Origin: a virus
IMG/VR virus record: IMGVR_UViG_3300009008_003208
Span: 1 to 23,903 of that record
Strand: one strand, 5' to 3'
Length of the DNA stretch: 23,903 bases
Positions 14,515 to 22,509 of this stretch are shown in pieces. Position numbers and translations under genes: made by a program. A model generated the notes under the pieces. The model was not told the DNA's origin. It worked only from the letters and a program-made list of their open reading frames with translations, and searched no databases. Within the stretch, counting starts at the first letter, position 1. Every line of letters starts with the position of its first letter.

Positions 14515-14659
14515 ACGAGCGGCCCCGGAAGCACGGGAACGACCTTCAGAAGGGAGAGACCCCGCAACCGCTACGTGCTGTCCGCGACTCCTGGAGCATG
14601 CCTGTGGGCCCGGTCGAATCGTCGACCGGGCCTCTTGCTGATATTGCGGGCACGTAATC
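14515..14659. other. Non-coding stretch between holin and defence cluster
   Basis: There is no credible gene here. It contains the terminator-like hairpin (14607-14632). A tRNA-like T-arm was considered and rejected. This is the likely seam between phage late genes and the defence cluster. Confidence 0.6.
14607..14632 (+). terminator. Terminator-like hairpin after the lysis genes
   Basis: A perfect 11-bp stem (GGCCCGGTCGA and its complement) closes a 4-base loop ATCG. It is followed by TCTTG, which is a weak T tract. It lies about 90 bases after the holin stop and 28 bases before the -35 box of the next gene. I infer an end to the late transcript or an insulator for the next cluster. Confidence 0.7.
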
Positions 14660-14688
14660 TTGACGACGGATCTCGGATGATATAGCAT
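14660..14688 (+). promoter_or_regulatory. Sigma70-like promoter of the XRE regulator and R-M cluster
   Basis: TTGACG at 14660-14665 and TAGCAT at 14683-14688 are separated by 17 bases. They match the -35 and -10 consensus at 5 and 4 of 6 positions. The start codon of the XRE gene follows about 40 bases after the -10. Read by eye only. Confidence 0.5.
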
Positions 14689-14691
14689 CTG

Positions 14692-14709
14692 CAAGTCGTT
14701 CCAGACTTG
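14692..14709. promoter_or_regulatory. Candidate operator: inverted repeat CAAGTC-N6-GACTTG
   Basis: CAAGTC (14692-14697) and GACTTG (14704-14709) form perfect 6-bp arms with a 6-base spacer. It sits at the presumed transcription start, just after the -10, and before the XRE coding region. XRE-family dimers bind such repeats, and controller proteins of restriction-modification systems use symmetric boxes at their own promoters. I infer autoregulation. Confidence 0.5.
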
Positions 14710-14727
14710 GGACGGTGAGGAGAATCG

Positions 14728-14955
14728 ATGCAGACGCCAGGGCACAAGCTCCCGACCCTTGTGAAGTCGATCCGAAAGCAGCTTGGCATGAGTCAAGAGG
14801 ATCTGGCGCGTGCGCTGAATGTGAGTTACGCCACGGTCAACCGGTGGGAGAACGGCAAGGCAAGACCCTCCAAGCTGGCCAGAGCTCAACTTGATGCCTT
14901 CTGCGCGAGGATGATTGAGGAAGGAAGACTGCAGTTGCCCGTTGATGTACGGTGA
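14728..14955 (+). CDS. XRE-family helix-turn-helix regulator
   Basis: This 75-residue protein has one helix-turn-helix fold: LVKSIRKQLGMSQEDLARAL, then NVSYATVNRWENGKARPSKL. The GxSQEDLAxxLxVSxxTVxRWExGxxxPS pattern is diagnostic of XRE. It is preceded by GTGAGGAG five bases before ATG. It stands 75 bases upstream of hsdR in the same direction, so it may time or tune the restriction genes like a controller protein, though such control is better known in type II systems. It is short and has no other domain. Confidence 0.85.
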   Translation: MQTPGHKLPTLVKSIRKQLGMSQEDLARALNVSYATVNRWENGKARPSKLARAQLDAFCARMIEEGRLQLPVDVR

Positions 14956-14971
14956 CACCCGGGACCAGGTC

Positions 14972-14977
14972 TACAAT
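14972..14977 (+). promoter_or_regulatory. Possible second -10 box before hsdR
   Basis: TACAAT matches the -10 consensus at 5 of 6 positions and is 53 bases upstream of the hsdR start. The best -35 partner, GTGACA at 14952-14957, is only 14 bases away, shorter than usual, so this promoter would be weak or would need an activator. A small ATGT-CGA-ACAT palindrome overlaps the -10. Confidence 0.3.
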
Positions 14978-15030
14978 GTCGAACATGACGGTGCACGAGG
15001 GTTCTCGCCACGAAAGGGGCCACGCCGCGA

Positions 15031-17391
15031 ATGAATGAGGCCGACACCTGTCGTCGCTACGTGGTTCCCAAGCTTCAGGAAGCAGGCTGGGACGACGAAC
15101 CACATCGCATCAACGAGCAGGTGACCTTCACGGACGGGCGTATCGTCGTGTCTGGACGCAAGGGCCATCGTCGACCGGGCAAGCGTGCTGACTACATCCT
15201 CCGCTACCGGGCGGACATGCCGATAGCCGTGGTTGAGGCCAAGCCCTCCTACGCGACCCCTGGCCAGGGGCTGCAACAGGCGAAGGAGTACGCAGAGATC
15301 CTCGGCCTCAAGTTCGCCTATGCCACGAACGGTCGCGGCATCATTGAGTTCGACTACACCACCGGCCGGGAAAGAGAGGTCGATGTCTTTCCCGAGCCGG
15401 ACGAGCTGTGGGCGCGTGTCACGGCCGCTGAGTCCCTAGCCTCCGAGGCCGTGGAGACGCTCCTCACTCCCGCCTACCGCCTCGCTGGGAAGTCCCCACG
15501 GTACTACCAGGAAATCGCCATCAATCGCGCCGTTCAATCCGTGCTCCAGGGACGACGTCGGATTCTGCTCACCATGGCCACGGGGACGGGCAAGACCTTT
15601 GTAGCATTCCAGATCTGCTGGAAGCTCTGGTCTTCCCGCTGGAACCGGACGGAAGAGTACCGCCGGCCACGCATCCTCTATCTGGCCGACCGGAACATCC
15701 TGGTAGATGATCCCATGGCCAAGACCTTCACAGCATTCGGTGACGCGCGCTGGAAGATCACCGGCGGCGTCGCCAACAAGAGCCGGGAGATGTATTTCTC
15801 CATCTACCAGGCAATCGCACGCGACGATCGCCGCCCGGGTCTTTACCGCGAGTATGCGCCCGGGTTTTTCGATCTGATAGTCGTGGACGAGTGCCACCGT
15901 GGAAGTGCCAAGGATGAGAGCAACTGGCGGGAGATCCTCGAGTACTTCAGCCCGGCCTTCCAGATTGGGATGACTGCGACGCCCCGTCGAGATGATAACG
16001 CGGACACTTATCGGTACTTCGGCGATCCGGTCTACCAATACAGCCTGCGCCAGGGCATCGAAGACGGTTTCCTCGCCCCCTACCGCGTTCACCGAGTGAT
16101 CACATCCTGGGATGCAGCTGGTTGGCGTCCCAGCCACGGGGACCTGGACCGCTTCGGTCGCGAGATCCCGGATGAGGAGTATCACACCAACGACTTCGAG
16201 CGGGTGGTATCACTGCGCGCGCGGACGGAGGCGGTCGCGCGCCACGTAACCGAGTACATGAAGAAGACAGACCGCTACGCCAAGACCATCGTGTTCTGTG
16301 TGGACCAGGAGCACGCCGACGAGATTCGTCGTGCCCTGAACAATCTGAACGCGGACCTCGCACGAGCGCACCCTGACTTCGTGTGCCGAGTGACATCGGA
16401 TGAGGGCGGGGTAGGTCGAGGGCACCTAAGCAACTTCCAGGATGTGGAGAGGCGCACTCCGGTGATCCTCACCACCTCGCAGATGCTGACTACCGGAGTG
16501 GATATGCCGACGGTGCAGAACGTAGTTCTCGTCCGCGTCATCAAGTCGATGACCGAGTTCAAGCAGATCATCGGGCGGGGCACACGTGTTCGCGACGACT
16601 ACGGCAAGCTGTTCTTCAGCATCTTGGACTACACAGGCTCGGCGACCCGCCTGTTCGCCGATCCCGACTTCGACGGAGACCCCGTCATTGAGACGGAACA
16701 ACGGATCGACGAAGAAGGCCGGCCCACCGAGGGCGAGGTTGTGCTTACTCCCGAAGAGCCGTGGGAAGATATGGAGCGAGTTGCGGAGTCGGAGATTCCT
16801 TTCGGGGAAGACCGCCCGCGTAGGAAGTACTACTTCGACGGGGGTCATGTCGAGATCGCGTCTCATTTGGTCTACGAGCTCGACGCCGACGGCAAGCAAC
16901 TTCGCGTGATCAGCTTCACCGACTACACAGCTGAGCGGGTGCGGACTCTCTTCACCAATGCAGCGGACCTCCGCAAGGGGTGGGCTGACCCGGACCGTAG
17001 GACGCAGATCATCGACAGACTAGCGGAGCGCGGAATCGACTTCGACCAGCTGGCGGAGGCGGCGAATCAACCTGGCGCAGATCCCCTCGATCTCCTCTGC
17101 CACTTCGCGTTCAATGCTCCTCTAAGGTCGCGACGCGAACGGGCGCAGCGCCTCCGCTCTGAGAAGAAGGACTTCTTCGAGCAGTACGGACCGGAGGCTA
17201 GGGAGATCCTAAACGAATTGCTGGACAAGTACACGGAGCACGGCGCGGCGCAGTTCGTCGTGCCCGATGTGCTGGAGGTGCCCCCGATCAGCGAACGAGG
17301 CAATGTGATCCAGATCGCCCGCTATTTCGGAGGCGAGGACAGACTGGCAAGGGCCGTCAGGGAGTTACAGACGCTACTGTACGCGGCATAG
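15031..17391 (+). CDS. hsdR: Type I restriction enzyme R subunit (HsdR)
   Basis: This 786-residue protein is the motor and nuclease subunit of a type I restriction complex. It translocates unmodified DNA and cuts it at a distance. An N-terminal PD-(D/E)xK nuclease is visible (RADYILRY with D54, then AVVEAKPSY with E69 and K71). Superfamily 2 helicase motifs follow: Walker A ATGTGKT at 183-189, DECH at 286-289, TATP at 315-318, and IIGRGTRVRDDYGK around 513-525 as motif VI. The C-terminal 270 residues are charged and resemble the EcoEI-type R C-terminus, which contacts the methylase core. It is compact but within the range for EcoEI-like R. It is followed by hsdM nine bases later. Confidence 0.97.
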   Translation: MNEADTCRRYVVPKLQEAGWDDEPHRINEQVTFTDGRIVVSGRKGHRRPGKRADYILRYRADMPIAVVEAKPSYATPGQGLQQAKEYAEILGLKFAYATNGRGIIEFDYTTGREREVDVFPEPDELWARVTAAESLASEAVETLLTPAYRLAGKSPRYYQEIAINRAVQSVLQGRRRILLTMATGTGKTFVAFQICWKLWSSRWNRTEEYRRPRILYLADRNILVDDPMAKTFTAFGDARWKITGGVANKSREMYFSIYQAIARDDRRPGLYREYAPGFFDLIVVDECHRGSAKDESNWREILEYFSPAFQIGMTATPRRDDNADTYRYFGDPVYQYSLRQGIEDGFLAPYRVHRVITSWDAAGWRPSHGDLDRFGREIPDEEYHTNDFERVVSLRARTEAVARHVTEYMKKTDRYAKTIVFCVDQEHADEIRRALNNLNADLARAHPDFVCRVTSDEGGVGRGHLSNFQDVERRTPVILTTSQMLTTGVDMPTVQNVVLVRVIKSMTEFKQIIGRGTRVRDDYGKLFFSILDYTGSATRLFADPDFDGDPVIETEQRIDEEGRPTEGEVVLTPEEPWEDMERVAESEIPFGEDRPRRKYYFDGGHVEIASHLVYELDADGKQLRVISFTDYTAERVRTLFTNAADLRKGWADPDRRTQIIDRLAERGIDFDQLAEAANQPGADPLDLLCHFAFNAPLRSRRERAQRLRSEKKDFFEQYGPEAREILNELLDKYTEHGAAQFVVPDVLEVPPISERGNVIQIARYFGGEDRLARAVRELQTLLYAA

Positions 17392-17400
17392 GGAAAGAAC

Positions 17401-18972
17401 ATGGCGAAGCGCAGAAGGAAATCACAGGAACCCAAGACGACGGCTGAAAGACTCGGTCACATCATCAAGTCCTGCCGCAACATAATGCGCAAGGACAAGG
17501 GCCTGTCCGGAGACCTCGACCGCCTGCCGCTCCTCACGTGGGTGATGTTCCTCAAGTTTCTCGACGACATGGAGGAGATTGAGGAATCCAGGGCCAAGAT
17601 GCGGCGTGCCAGGTACAGGCCGACTATTGAAGCACCCTACCGCTGGCGCGACTGGGCCGCTCAGGAGAGCGGGATCACCGGGCCGGAGCTAGTTGCCTTC
17701 ATCAACCAAGACGAGGCCGTCAGACCTGACGGCTCAAGGGGTCCAGGCCTCTTCACGTACCTGAGCGGGCTGCAGAACGGTCCAACCAGTCGCAAGCGGG
17801 TGATCGCAAGTGTCTTCAGCCGTCTAACGAACCGTATTCAGTCCGGCTATCTGCTTCGGGACGTCATAAACGCTGTCAACACGATCCACTTCGAGTCCAA
17901 GGACGAGCTCTTCACCCTCGGCCATCTTTACGAGTCCATGCTGCGGGAAATGCGGGACGCGGCAGGAGACTCGGGCGAGTTCTACACGCCGCGCCCAGTG
18001 GTCAGGTTCATGGTCGAGGCAGTCAACCCGCTCCTCGGGGAGGTGATTCTGGACCCGGCCTGCGGGACAGGCGGGTTCCTTGTCGAGGCATTCAACCATC
18101 TAAGCAAGCAGGTGAAGACCGTCGAGGATCGAAAAGCGCTTCAGCAGCAATCGATCTTCGGCGGAGAAGCCAAGCCTCTGCCGTACTTGCTCTGTCAAAT
18201 GAACCTCTTGCTTCACGGGCTTGAAGCGCCGCGGATTGACCCAGAGAACAGCCTACGGTTCCCGCTCAACGAACTCGGCGACCGTGACCGCGTTGACGTG
18301 ATACTCACCAATCCGCCATTCGGCGGAGAGGAGGAGCGTGGCATCCTCAGCAACTTCCCAGAGGACAAACAGACCACTGAAACTGCCTTGCTCTTCCTCC
18401 AGCTCATCATGCGCAAGCTCAAGCGCAGGCCGAGACCCGGTCGAGCGGCAGTTGTCGTGCCCGACGGGACGCTCTTCGGTGACGGCATCTGCGCTCGGAT
18501 CAAGGAGGAACTGCTCACCAACTTCAACCTTCACACGGTCGTCAGGCTTCCACAGGGCGTATTCGAGCCGTACACACCCATCCAGACGAACCTGCTGTTC
18601 TTCGACCGGGCCCATCCCACGGACGTGATCTGGTACTACGAGCATCCGCTGCCCGAAGGACGTAAGAAGTACACGAAGACCAGTCCGTTGGAGTCGGAGG
18701 AGCTGGTGGACCTCCTGAAGTGGTTCAACGCTCGTAGCCGGCAGGAGAGCGCCCATGCTTGGAGAGTCGAGGCGCGGGATGTCCTTGCAAACGGTTGCAA
18801 CCTCGATATCAAGAATCCGCGCGGGGCGGAAGCCCTTGAGCATATCCCGCCCAAGCAGCTCGCGGCGAGCATCGCAGACAAGAACAGACTTGTCGGCGAG
18901 ATCCTAGAGGAGATCAGGTCTGTCTTGGACGAGCCCGTAGCCCCTGCCGGGGGAAGCGACGATGGCGAGTAG
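17401..18972 (+). CDS. hsdM: Type I DNA methyltransferase M subunit (HsdM)
   Basis: This 523-residue N6-adenine methyltransferase acts with HsdS to protect host sites. An N-terminal helical domain (about 15-140; LTWVMFLKFLDDMEE) is typical of HsdM. Catalytic motifs follow: EFYTPRPVVRFMVEA at 196-210, DPACGTGGF (SAM binding) at 218-226, and NPPF (catalytic) at 304-307. The C-terminus (about 480-523) is helical and charged for contact with S. No premature stop is present. It starts 10 bases after the hsdR stop and overlaps hsdS by 11 bases, so the three subunits are coupled. It looks active. Confidence 0.98.
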   Translation: MAKRRRKSQEPKTTAERLGHIIKSCRNIMRKDKGLSGDLDRLPLLTWVMFLKFLDDMEEIEESRAKMRRARYRPTIEAPYRWRDWAAQESGITGPELVAFINQDEAVRPDGSRGPGLFTYLSGLQNGPTSRKRVIASVFSRLTNRIQSGYLLRDVINAVNTIHFESKDELFTLGHLYESMLREMRDAAGDSGEFYTPRPVVRFMVEAVNPLLGEVILDPACGTGGFLVEAFNHLSKQVKTVEDRKALQQQSIFGGEAKPLPYLLCQMNLLLHGLEAPRIDPENSLRFPLNELGDRDRVDVILTNPPFGGEEERGILSNFPEDKQTTETALLFLQLIMRKLKRRPRPGRAAVVVPDGTLFGDGICARIKEELLTNFNLHTVVRLPQGVFEPYTPIQTNLLFFDRAHPTDVIWYYEHPLPEGRKKYTKTSPLESEELVDLLKWFNARSRQESAHAWRVEARDVLANGCNLDIKNPRGAEALEHIPPKQLAASIADKNRLVGEILEEIRSVLDEPVAPAGGSDDGE

Positions 18973-20113
18973 CTGGCCGAGAGTGCCCATTGGTGAAGTC
19001 GCACACCCCGTTCGACGTCCGGAGAGTCCTGTTCCGGGACACGGATATCGGCAAATCGGGGTCCGCCTCTGGGGAAGAGGCGCGTACGAGCGAGAGATGC
19101 TCGACGGCTCAGCGACGCGGTACTCCGTGCTCTATCGCGTCGAGGCTGACGACATTATCGTCAACAAGATATGGGCTCGCCATGGCAGCGTCAGTGTAGT
19201 TCAGGATGGTCTCGCAGGATGCTACTGCTCGGGGGAATTCCCCCTCTACAGGCCGAACTCATCGGCCTTGCTACCGCGGTGGTTCTACTGGATTACAAGA
19301 GCGCGTTGGTTCTGGTCTGCCTGTGAGAGCGCTTCGCGGGGCACTACTTCCAAGAGCCGCATCCGCCCGGAAGCCTTCGCTGCAATCAGCATTCCATTGC
19401 CGGACCCAGCAGAGCAGGAACGTCTCATCGTCAAGCTCGATACCTTGGCGACAAAGCTGGAGCACGCCCGCGATAGCTATCTGCAGATGGAACAGGAAGC
19501 CGAAGCCCTTCTCCGCAGTGTTATTGCGCGGATCGTCTCAGGTGCACCTCTGCGCAAGATGGATGACGTGGCGCCGCTGGTACGCCGCCGAGTCGCGATT
19601 CGCCCGGGCGAGGAGTATCCTGAACTCGGCATTCGTTCCTTCGGGAAAGGGACGTTTCACAAGCCCGCACTCGACTTCCTGAGCGTTGGCACGAAGCGGC
19701 TCTTCTGCATAGAACCCGGCGATCTCCTTTTCAGCAATGTCTTCGCGTGGGAGGGAGCAATCGCCGTTGCCGGACCAGAGGACGAAGGGCGCTTCGGGTC
19801 ACATCGTTTCATCAGCTGCGTGCCGAAGGAAGGAGTCGCAATTCCGGAGTTCCTGTGCTTCTACTTCCTGACGAGGGCGGGACTTCGGAGAATCGGCGAG
19901 GCCGCGCCGGGGGGAGCCGGAAGGAACCGGACCCTCGGGCTTGCGAAGCTCGCGGAGATTGAGGTTCCCGTCCCGGAATACGACAAGCAGATCTGGTTCA
20001 ACCGCCTCCGGGCGAAGGTGAGCGAGATGCTGGCGTCGCAGCGGGACGCGGAAGCCGAACTTGACGCCATGCTGCCGTCGATCCTGGACAAGGCGTTCGA
20101 AGGGGAACTGTAG
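18962..20113 (+). CDS. hsdS: Type I specificity subunit (HsdS)
   Basis: This 383-residue protein sets the recognition sequence. Two target recognition domains (about 1-145 and 195-335) are each followed by a helical coiled region (about 150-192 and 340-380). The two domains resemble each other: IGVRLWGRGAYER...VNKIWARHGSVSVV and LGIRSFGKGTFHK...LFSNVFAWEGAIAVA share positions. Each probably reads one half of a bipartite target. It has both domains, so it is full-length. It starts 11 bases inside hsdM. Translation likely depends on coupling plus a GGGGGAAG upstream. Confidence 0.95.
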   Translation: MASSWPRVPIGEVAHPVRRPESPVPGHGYRQIGVRLWGRGAYEREMLDGSATRYSVLYRVEADDIIVNKIWARHGSVSVVQDGLAGCYCSGEFPLYRPNSSALLPRWFYWITRARWFWSACESASRGTTSKSRIRPEAFAAISIPLPDPAEQERLIVKLDTLATKLEHARDSYLQMEQEAEALLRSVIARIVSGAPLRKMDDVAPLVRRRVAIRPGEEYPELGIRSFGKGTFHKPALDFLSVGTKRLFCIEPGDLLFSNVFAWEGAIAVAGPEDEGRFGSHRFISCVPKEGVAIPEFLCFYFLTRAGLRRIGEAAPGGAGRNRTLGLAKLAEIEVPVPEYDKQIWFNRLRAKVSEMLASQRDAEAELDAMLPSILDKAFEGEL

Positions 20114-20204
20114 ACACAGCACGAGCAGGAACACTGGCAAGTCAAAAAGGGCTGGTTGATTCGTTCCTTGAGAGGCCAGAGACGAGAAGACGAAAGACAG
20201 ACTC

Positions 20205-21236
20205 ATGAATGTCCGTGAAGCCGCGATTCGGGTGCTCCAAGAAGCAGGAGAGCCCTTGCACTCGAAGGAGATTACAACCCGAATACTCAAGGCTAAGCTC
20301 TGGGAATCAGATGGCAAGACCCCGGAAGCTACGGTCAACGCTGCGCTCTCGGTCGACATCAAACGTAACGGCGATCGATCGTCCTTTGTCCGCCTATCCC
20401 CAGGCGTCTTCGCTCTTCGCGACGCAGCTGCGACCGGGCGGAGCCGAGACACCAGGACCTCAGCCCGCAAGGGCAGGAAACAGAGGTACTCATTCACAGA
20501 CGCTGCCCAGCGTGTTCTAGAGCGCTTCGGCGACAAGCAGCCCATGCACTATCGGATCATCACCGAGAAGGCGCTCGAGCAAGGCTGGCTGGCCACCGAA
20601 GGGAAGACCCCTGAGGCAACGATGTACGCCCAGATTCTGACTGAGATCCGTCGCTATCAGAAGCGTGGTGAGCAGCCCCGGTTCGTACAGCACGGCAAGG
20701 GATATGTGAGCCTCTCCCGGTGGATGGGTCGCGGCCTGGCATTCGAGATCGAGCAGCATAACAAGAAGGTCCGACAAGCTCTCCTGAACAGACTCCTTAA
20801 GATGAGGTGGGAGGAGTTTGAGGAGCTCATCGCTCGCATGTTAGCGGAGATGGGGTTTGAGGAGATCGAGATGACAGGCCGGGGCGGAGATGGAGGCATC
20901 GATGTGCGAGCCACTCTCGTTGTTGGTGAGGCCATTCGTACCCGGATGGCTGTGCAGGTGAAGAGGTGGAAGAGAAATGTACAGGCACCAGTCGTCCAGC
21001 AAGTTCGAGGCAGCCTTGGGGCCCATGAGCAGGGCCTTATCGTCACCACGAGCGACTTCTCCCCGGGAGCGCGTCGCGAGGCGGCTCGGCCAGACGCGAT
21101 CCCTGTTGCACTGATGAACGGAGAGCAGCTGGCCATTCTACTCGCAGGCAACGGGATCGGGGTCGTACGCCGGTCCCACGACCTGATAGATCTCAGCGAC
21201 GATGATGACGAGAGCGATGCTCATACAGAGCTCTAG
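20205..21236 (+). CDS. Mrr-type restriction endonuclease with two HARE-HTH-like domains
   Basis: This 343-residue protein has three parts. Residues 1-75 and 95-175 are two related winged-helix units. The first has AAIRVLQEAGEPLHSKEIT, WESDGKTPEATVNAALS and FVRLSPGVFAL. The second has AAQRVLERFGDKQPMHYRIIT, WLATEGKTPEATMYAQIL and FVQHGKGYVSL. This is the HARE-HTH pattern, a module often found with Mrr and chromatin proteins. Residues about 200-320 form an Mrr catalytic domain with FEELIARMLAEMGF, GGDGGIDV (D233), and AVQVKRW (Q251, K253). Mrr-type enzymes often cut modified DNA (type IV restriction), so this may target invading DNA with foreign methylation. The C-terminal tail is acidic (SDDDDESD). 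It lies 91 bases after hsdS and is likely in the same cluster. Confidence 0.85.
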   Translation: MNVREAAIRVLQEAGEPLHSKEITTRILKAKLWESDGKTPEATVNAALSVDIKRNGDRSSFVRLSPGVFALRDAAATGRSRDTRTSARKGRKQRYSFTDAAQRVLERFGDKQPMHYRIITEKALEQGWLATEGKTPEATMYAQILTEIRRYQKRGEQPRFVQHGKGYVSLSRWMGRGLAFEIEQHNKKVRQALLNRLLKMRWEEFEELIARMLAEMGFEEIEMTGRGGDGGIDVRATLVVGEAIRTRMAVQVKRWKRNVQAPVVQQVRGSLGAHEQGLIVTTSDFSPGARREAARPDAIPVALMNGEQLAILLAGNGIGVVRRSHDLIDLSDDDDESDAHTEL

Positions 21237-21319
21237 CATCATGGTGCTCGTGCGCATCGGGAGTGGTCACGTGCCCGCGTCGGAGCACTGAGGATCCAGC
21301 AAGCAGAGAGGCCACGTTG

Positions 21320-22411
21320 ATGACAGCTCCGAAGGAGACAGTCTGGAGCCTCGACCCGCACACCGCAGCCAAGCATGAGATCCTGCGATGCTATCTCCAA
21401 GCGTGGTTCCCGATCCTCAACAGCTATCATGATCGCATCATCTACATCGATGGCTTCGCGGGGCCTGGGCGGTACGAGGGCGGAGAGCCAGGTTCGCCCA
21501 TCATTGCTCTGGATGTCGCAGCTAGCCACCGACGACACCTGTCCGGCGAGTTGGTGTTTTGGTTCATTGATGAGCGCGAGGACAGAATAGAGCACTTGAA
21601 GAAAGAGCTCGCGGGGAGGACGGTGCCCCGCCATTTCAGAGTGCAGGCGGAAGCAGGCAAGTTCCACGAGAAGGTCGGCCCCGTGTTGGAGTCCCTAGAG
21701 TCGAACAAGGCCAGCATCGCTCCCACGTTCGCGTTCATAGATCCGTTTGGCTTCTCTGGCATTCCGTTCTCCCTGATACAGCGCCTGCTCAAGCAACGAC
21801 GTTGTGAGATACTGATCACATTCATGGTCGACGCGCTGAATCGCTTCCTTGAGCATCCTAGGGACGGCGTGGTCCAGCACATCGTTGACGCCTTTGGCAC
21901 TGATGAGGCCATCCAGATTGCCAGAGACGGCGGCGACCGGATCGTTGGGCTGCGGACGCTGTACCAATCGCGACTGCAGCAAGCCGCCGAGTACGTCCGG
22001 TACTTCGAGATGAAAGACCGGACCAACCGTACTCAGTATTACTTGTTCTTCGCGACGAACCACGAACTGGGGCACCTGAAGATGAAGGAGGCGATGTGGC
22101 GAGTTGACCCAGATGGCGAGTTCCGATTCTCAGACGCCACGGATCCGAACCAACGGGTCCTATTCGAAGCTGACCACACGCGGCCGCTCGTCTCGCAGCT
22201 ACGAAACGAGTTCGTGGGCAGGGGGATCGTCACCGGAGTCCAGGTGCGCACGTTTGTAGAAGACAGGACAGCGTACCTGAAGAAGCACATGACGAAGGCC
22301 CTCCGTGAAGAAGAGGATGCTGGGCGCATCACAGGTGAACGCACCAAGGTCGGCGGGGGTGCTCGAAGAGCCAACACGTATCCCGATGACGTGAGGCTTA
22401 GGTTCCTGTAG
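21320..22411 (+). CDS. tcmP: Three-Cys-motif partner protein TcmP
   Basis: The chosen start is ATG 21320 (MTAPKETVWSLDPHTAAKHE), giving 363 residues. A longer frame from 21263 adds poorly coding sequence, and a GAGAGG precedes 21320. The TcmP family is named because it is often encoded next to a Gp37/Gp68 three-cysteine protein, as here. The sequence shows a methyltransferase-like fold: a helix, then YIDGFAGPGRYEGGEPGSP (about 42-60), WFIDEREDRIEHLKKEL, and AFIDPFGFSGIPF (about 138-150). The C-terminal third is charged. The function of the pair is unknown to me. Location beside restriction genes suggests defence or nucleic-acid modification, which is inference only. Confidence 0.9.
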   Translation: MTAPKETVWSLDPHTAAKHEILRCYLQAWFPILNSYHDRIIYIDGFAGPGRYEGGEPGSPIIALDVAASHRRHLSGELVFWFIDEREDRIEHLKKELAGRTVPRHFRVQAEAGKFHEKVGPVLESLESNKASIAPTFAFIDPFGFSGIPFSLIQRLLKQRRCEILITFMVDALNRFLEHPRDGVVQHIVDAFGTDEAIQIARDGGDRIVGLRTLYQSRLQQAAEYVRYFEMKDRTNRTQYYLFFATNHELGHLKMKEAMWRVDPDGEFRFSDATDPNQRVLFEADHTRPLVSQLRNEFVGRGIVTGVQVRTFVEDRTAYLKKHMTKALREEEDAGRITGERTKVGGGARRANTYPDDVRLRFL

Positions 22412-22509
22412 TGTCAGGAGCCCGATCGCACCAGAAGCTCGATGTCCCCACGACGGAGATACGCAGGCCCTTTCCTAGTGGGGTCAGGTAACAAGCGAAC
22501 GGAGAGCCC

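Noticed and set aside
14606-14632. Possible tRNA T-arm (GGTCGAATC) near the end of the late genes
   Set aside because: The surrounding bases form one perfect 11-bp hairpin, and no acceptor, D or anticodon arm can be built around it.
21216-21240. Inverted repeat GATGCT ... AGCATC at the end of the Mrr-like gene
   Set aside because: Arms are only 6 bp with a 13-base gap and no T tract follows, so I do not call a terminator.
22455-22488. CCCCAC ... GTGGGG repeat between TcmP and DUF5131 genes
   Set aside because: Six-base arms with a long gap are expected by chance; no T tract or regulatory context.
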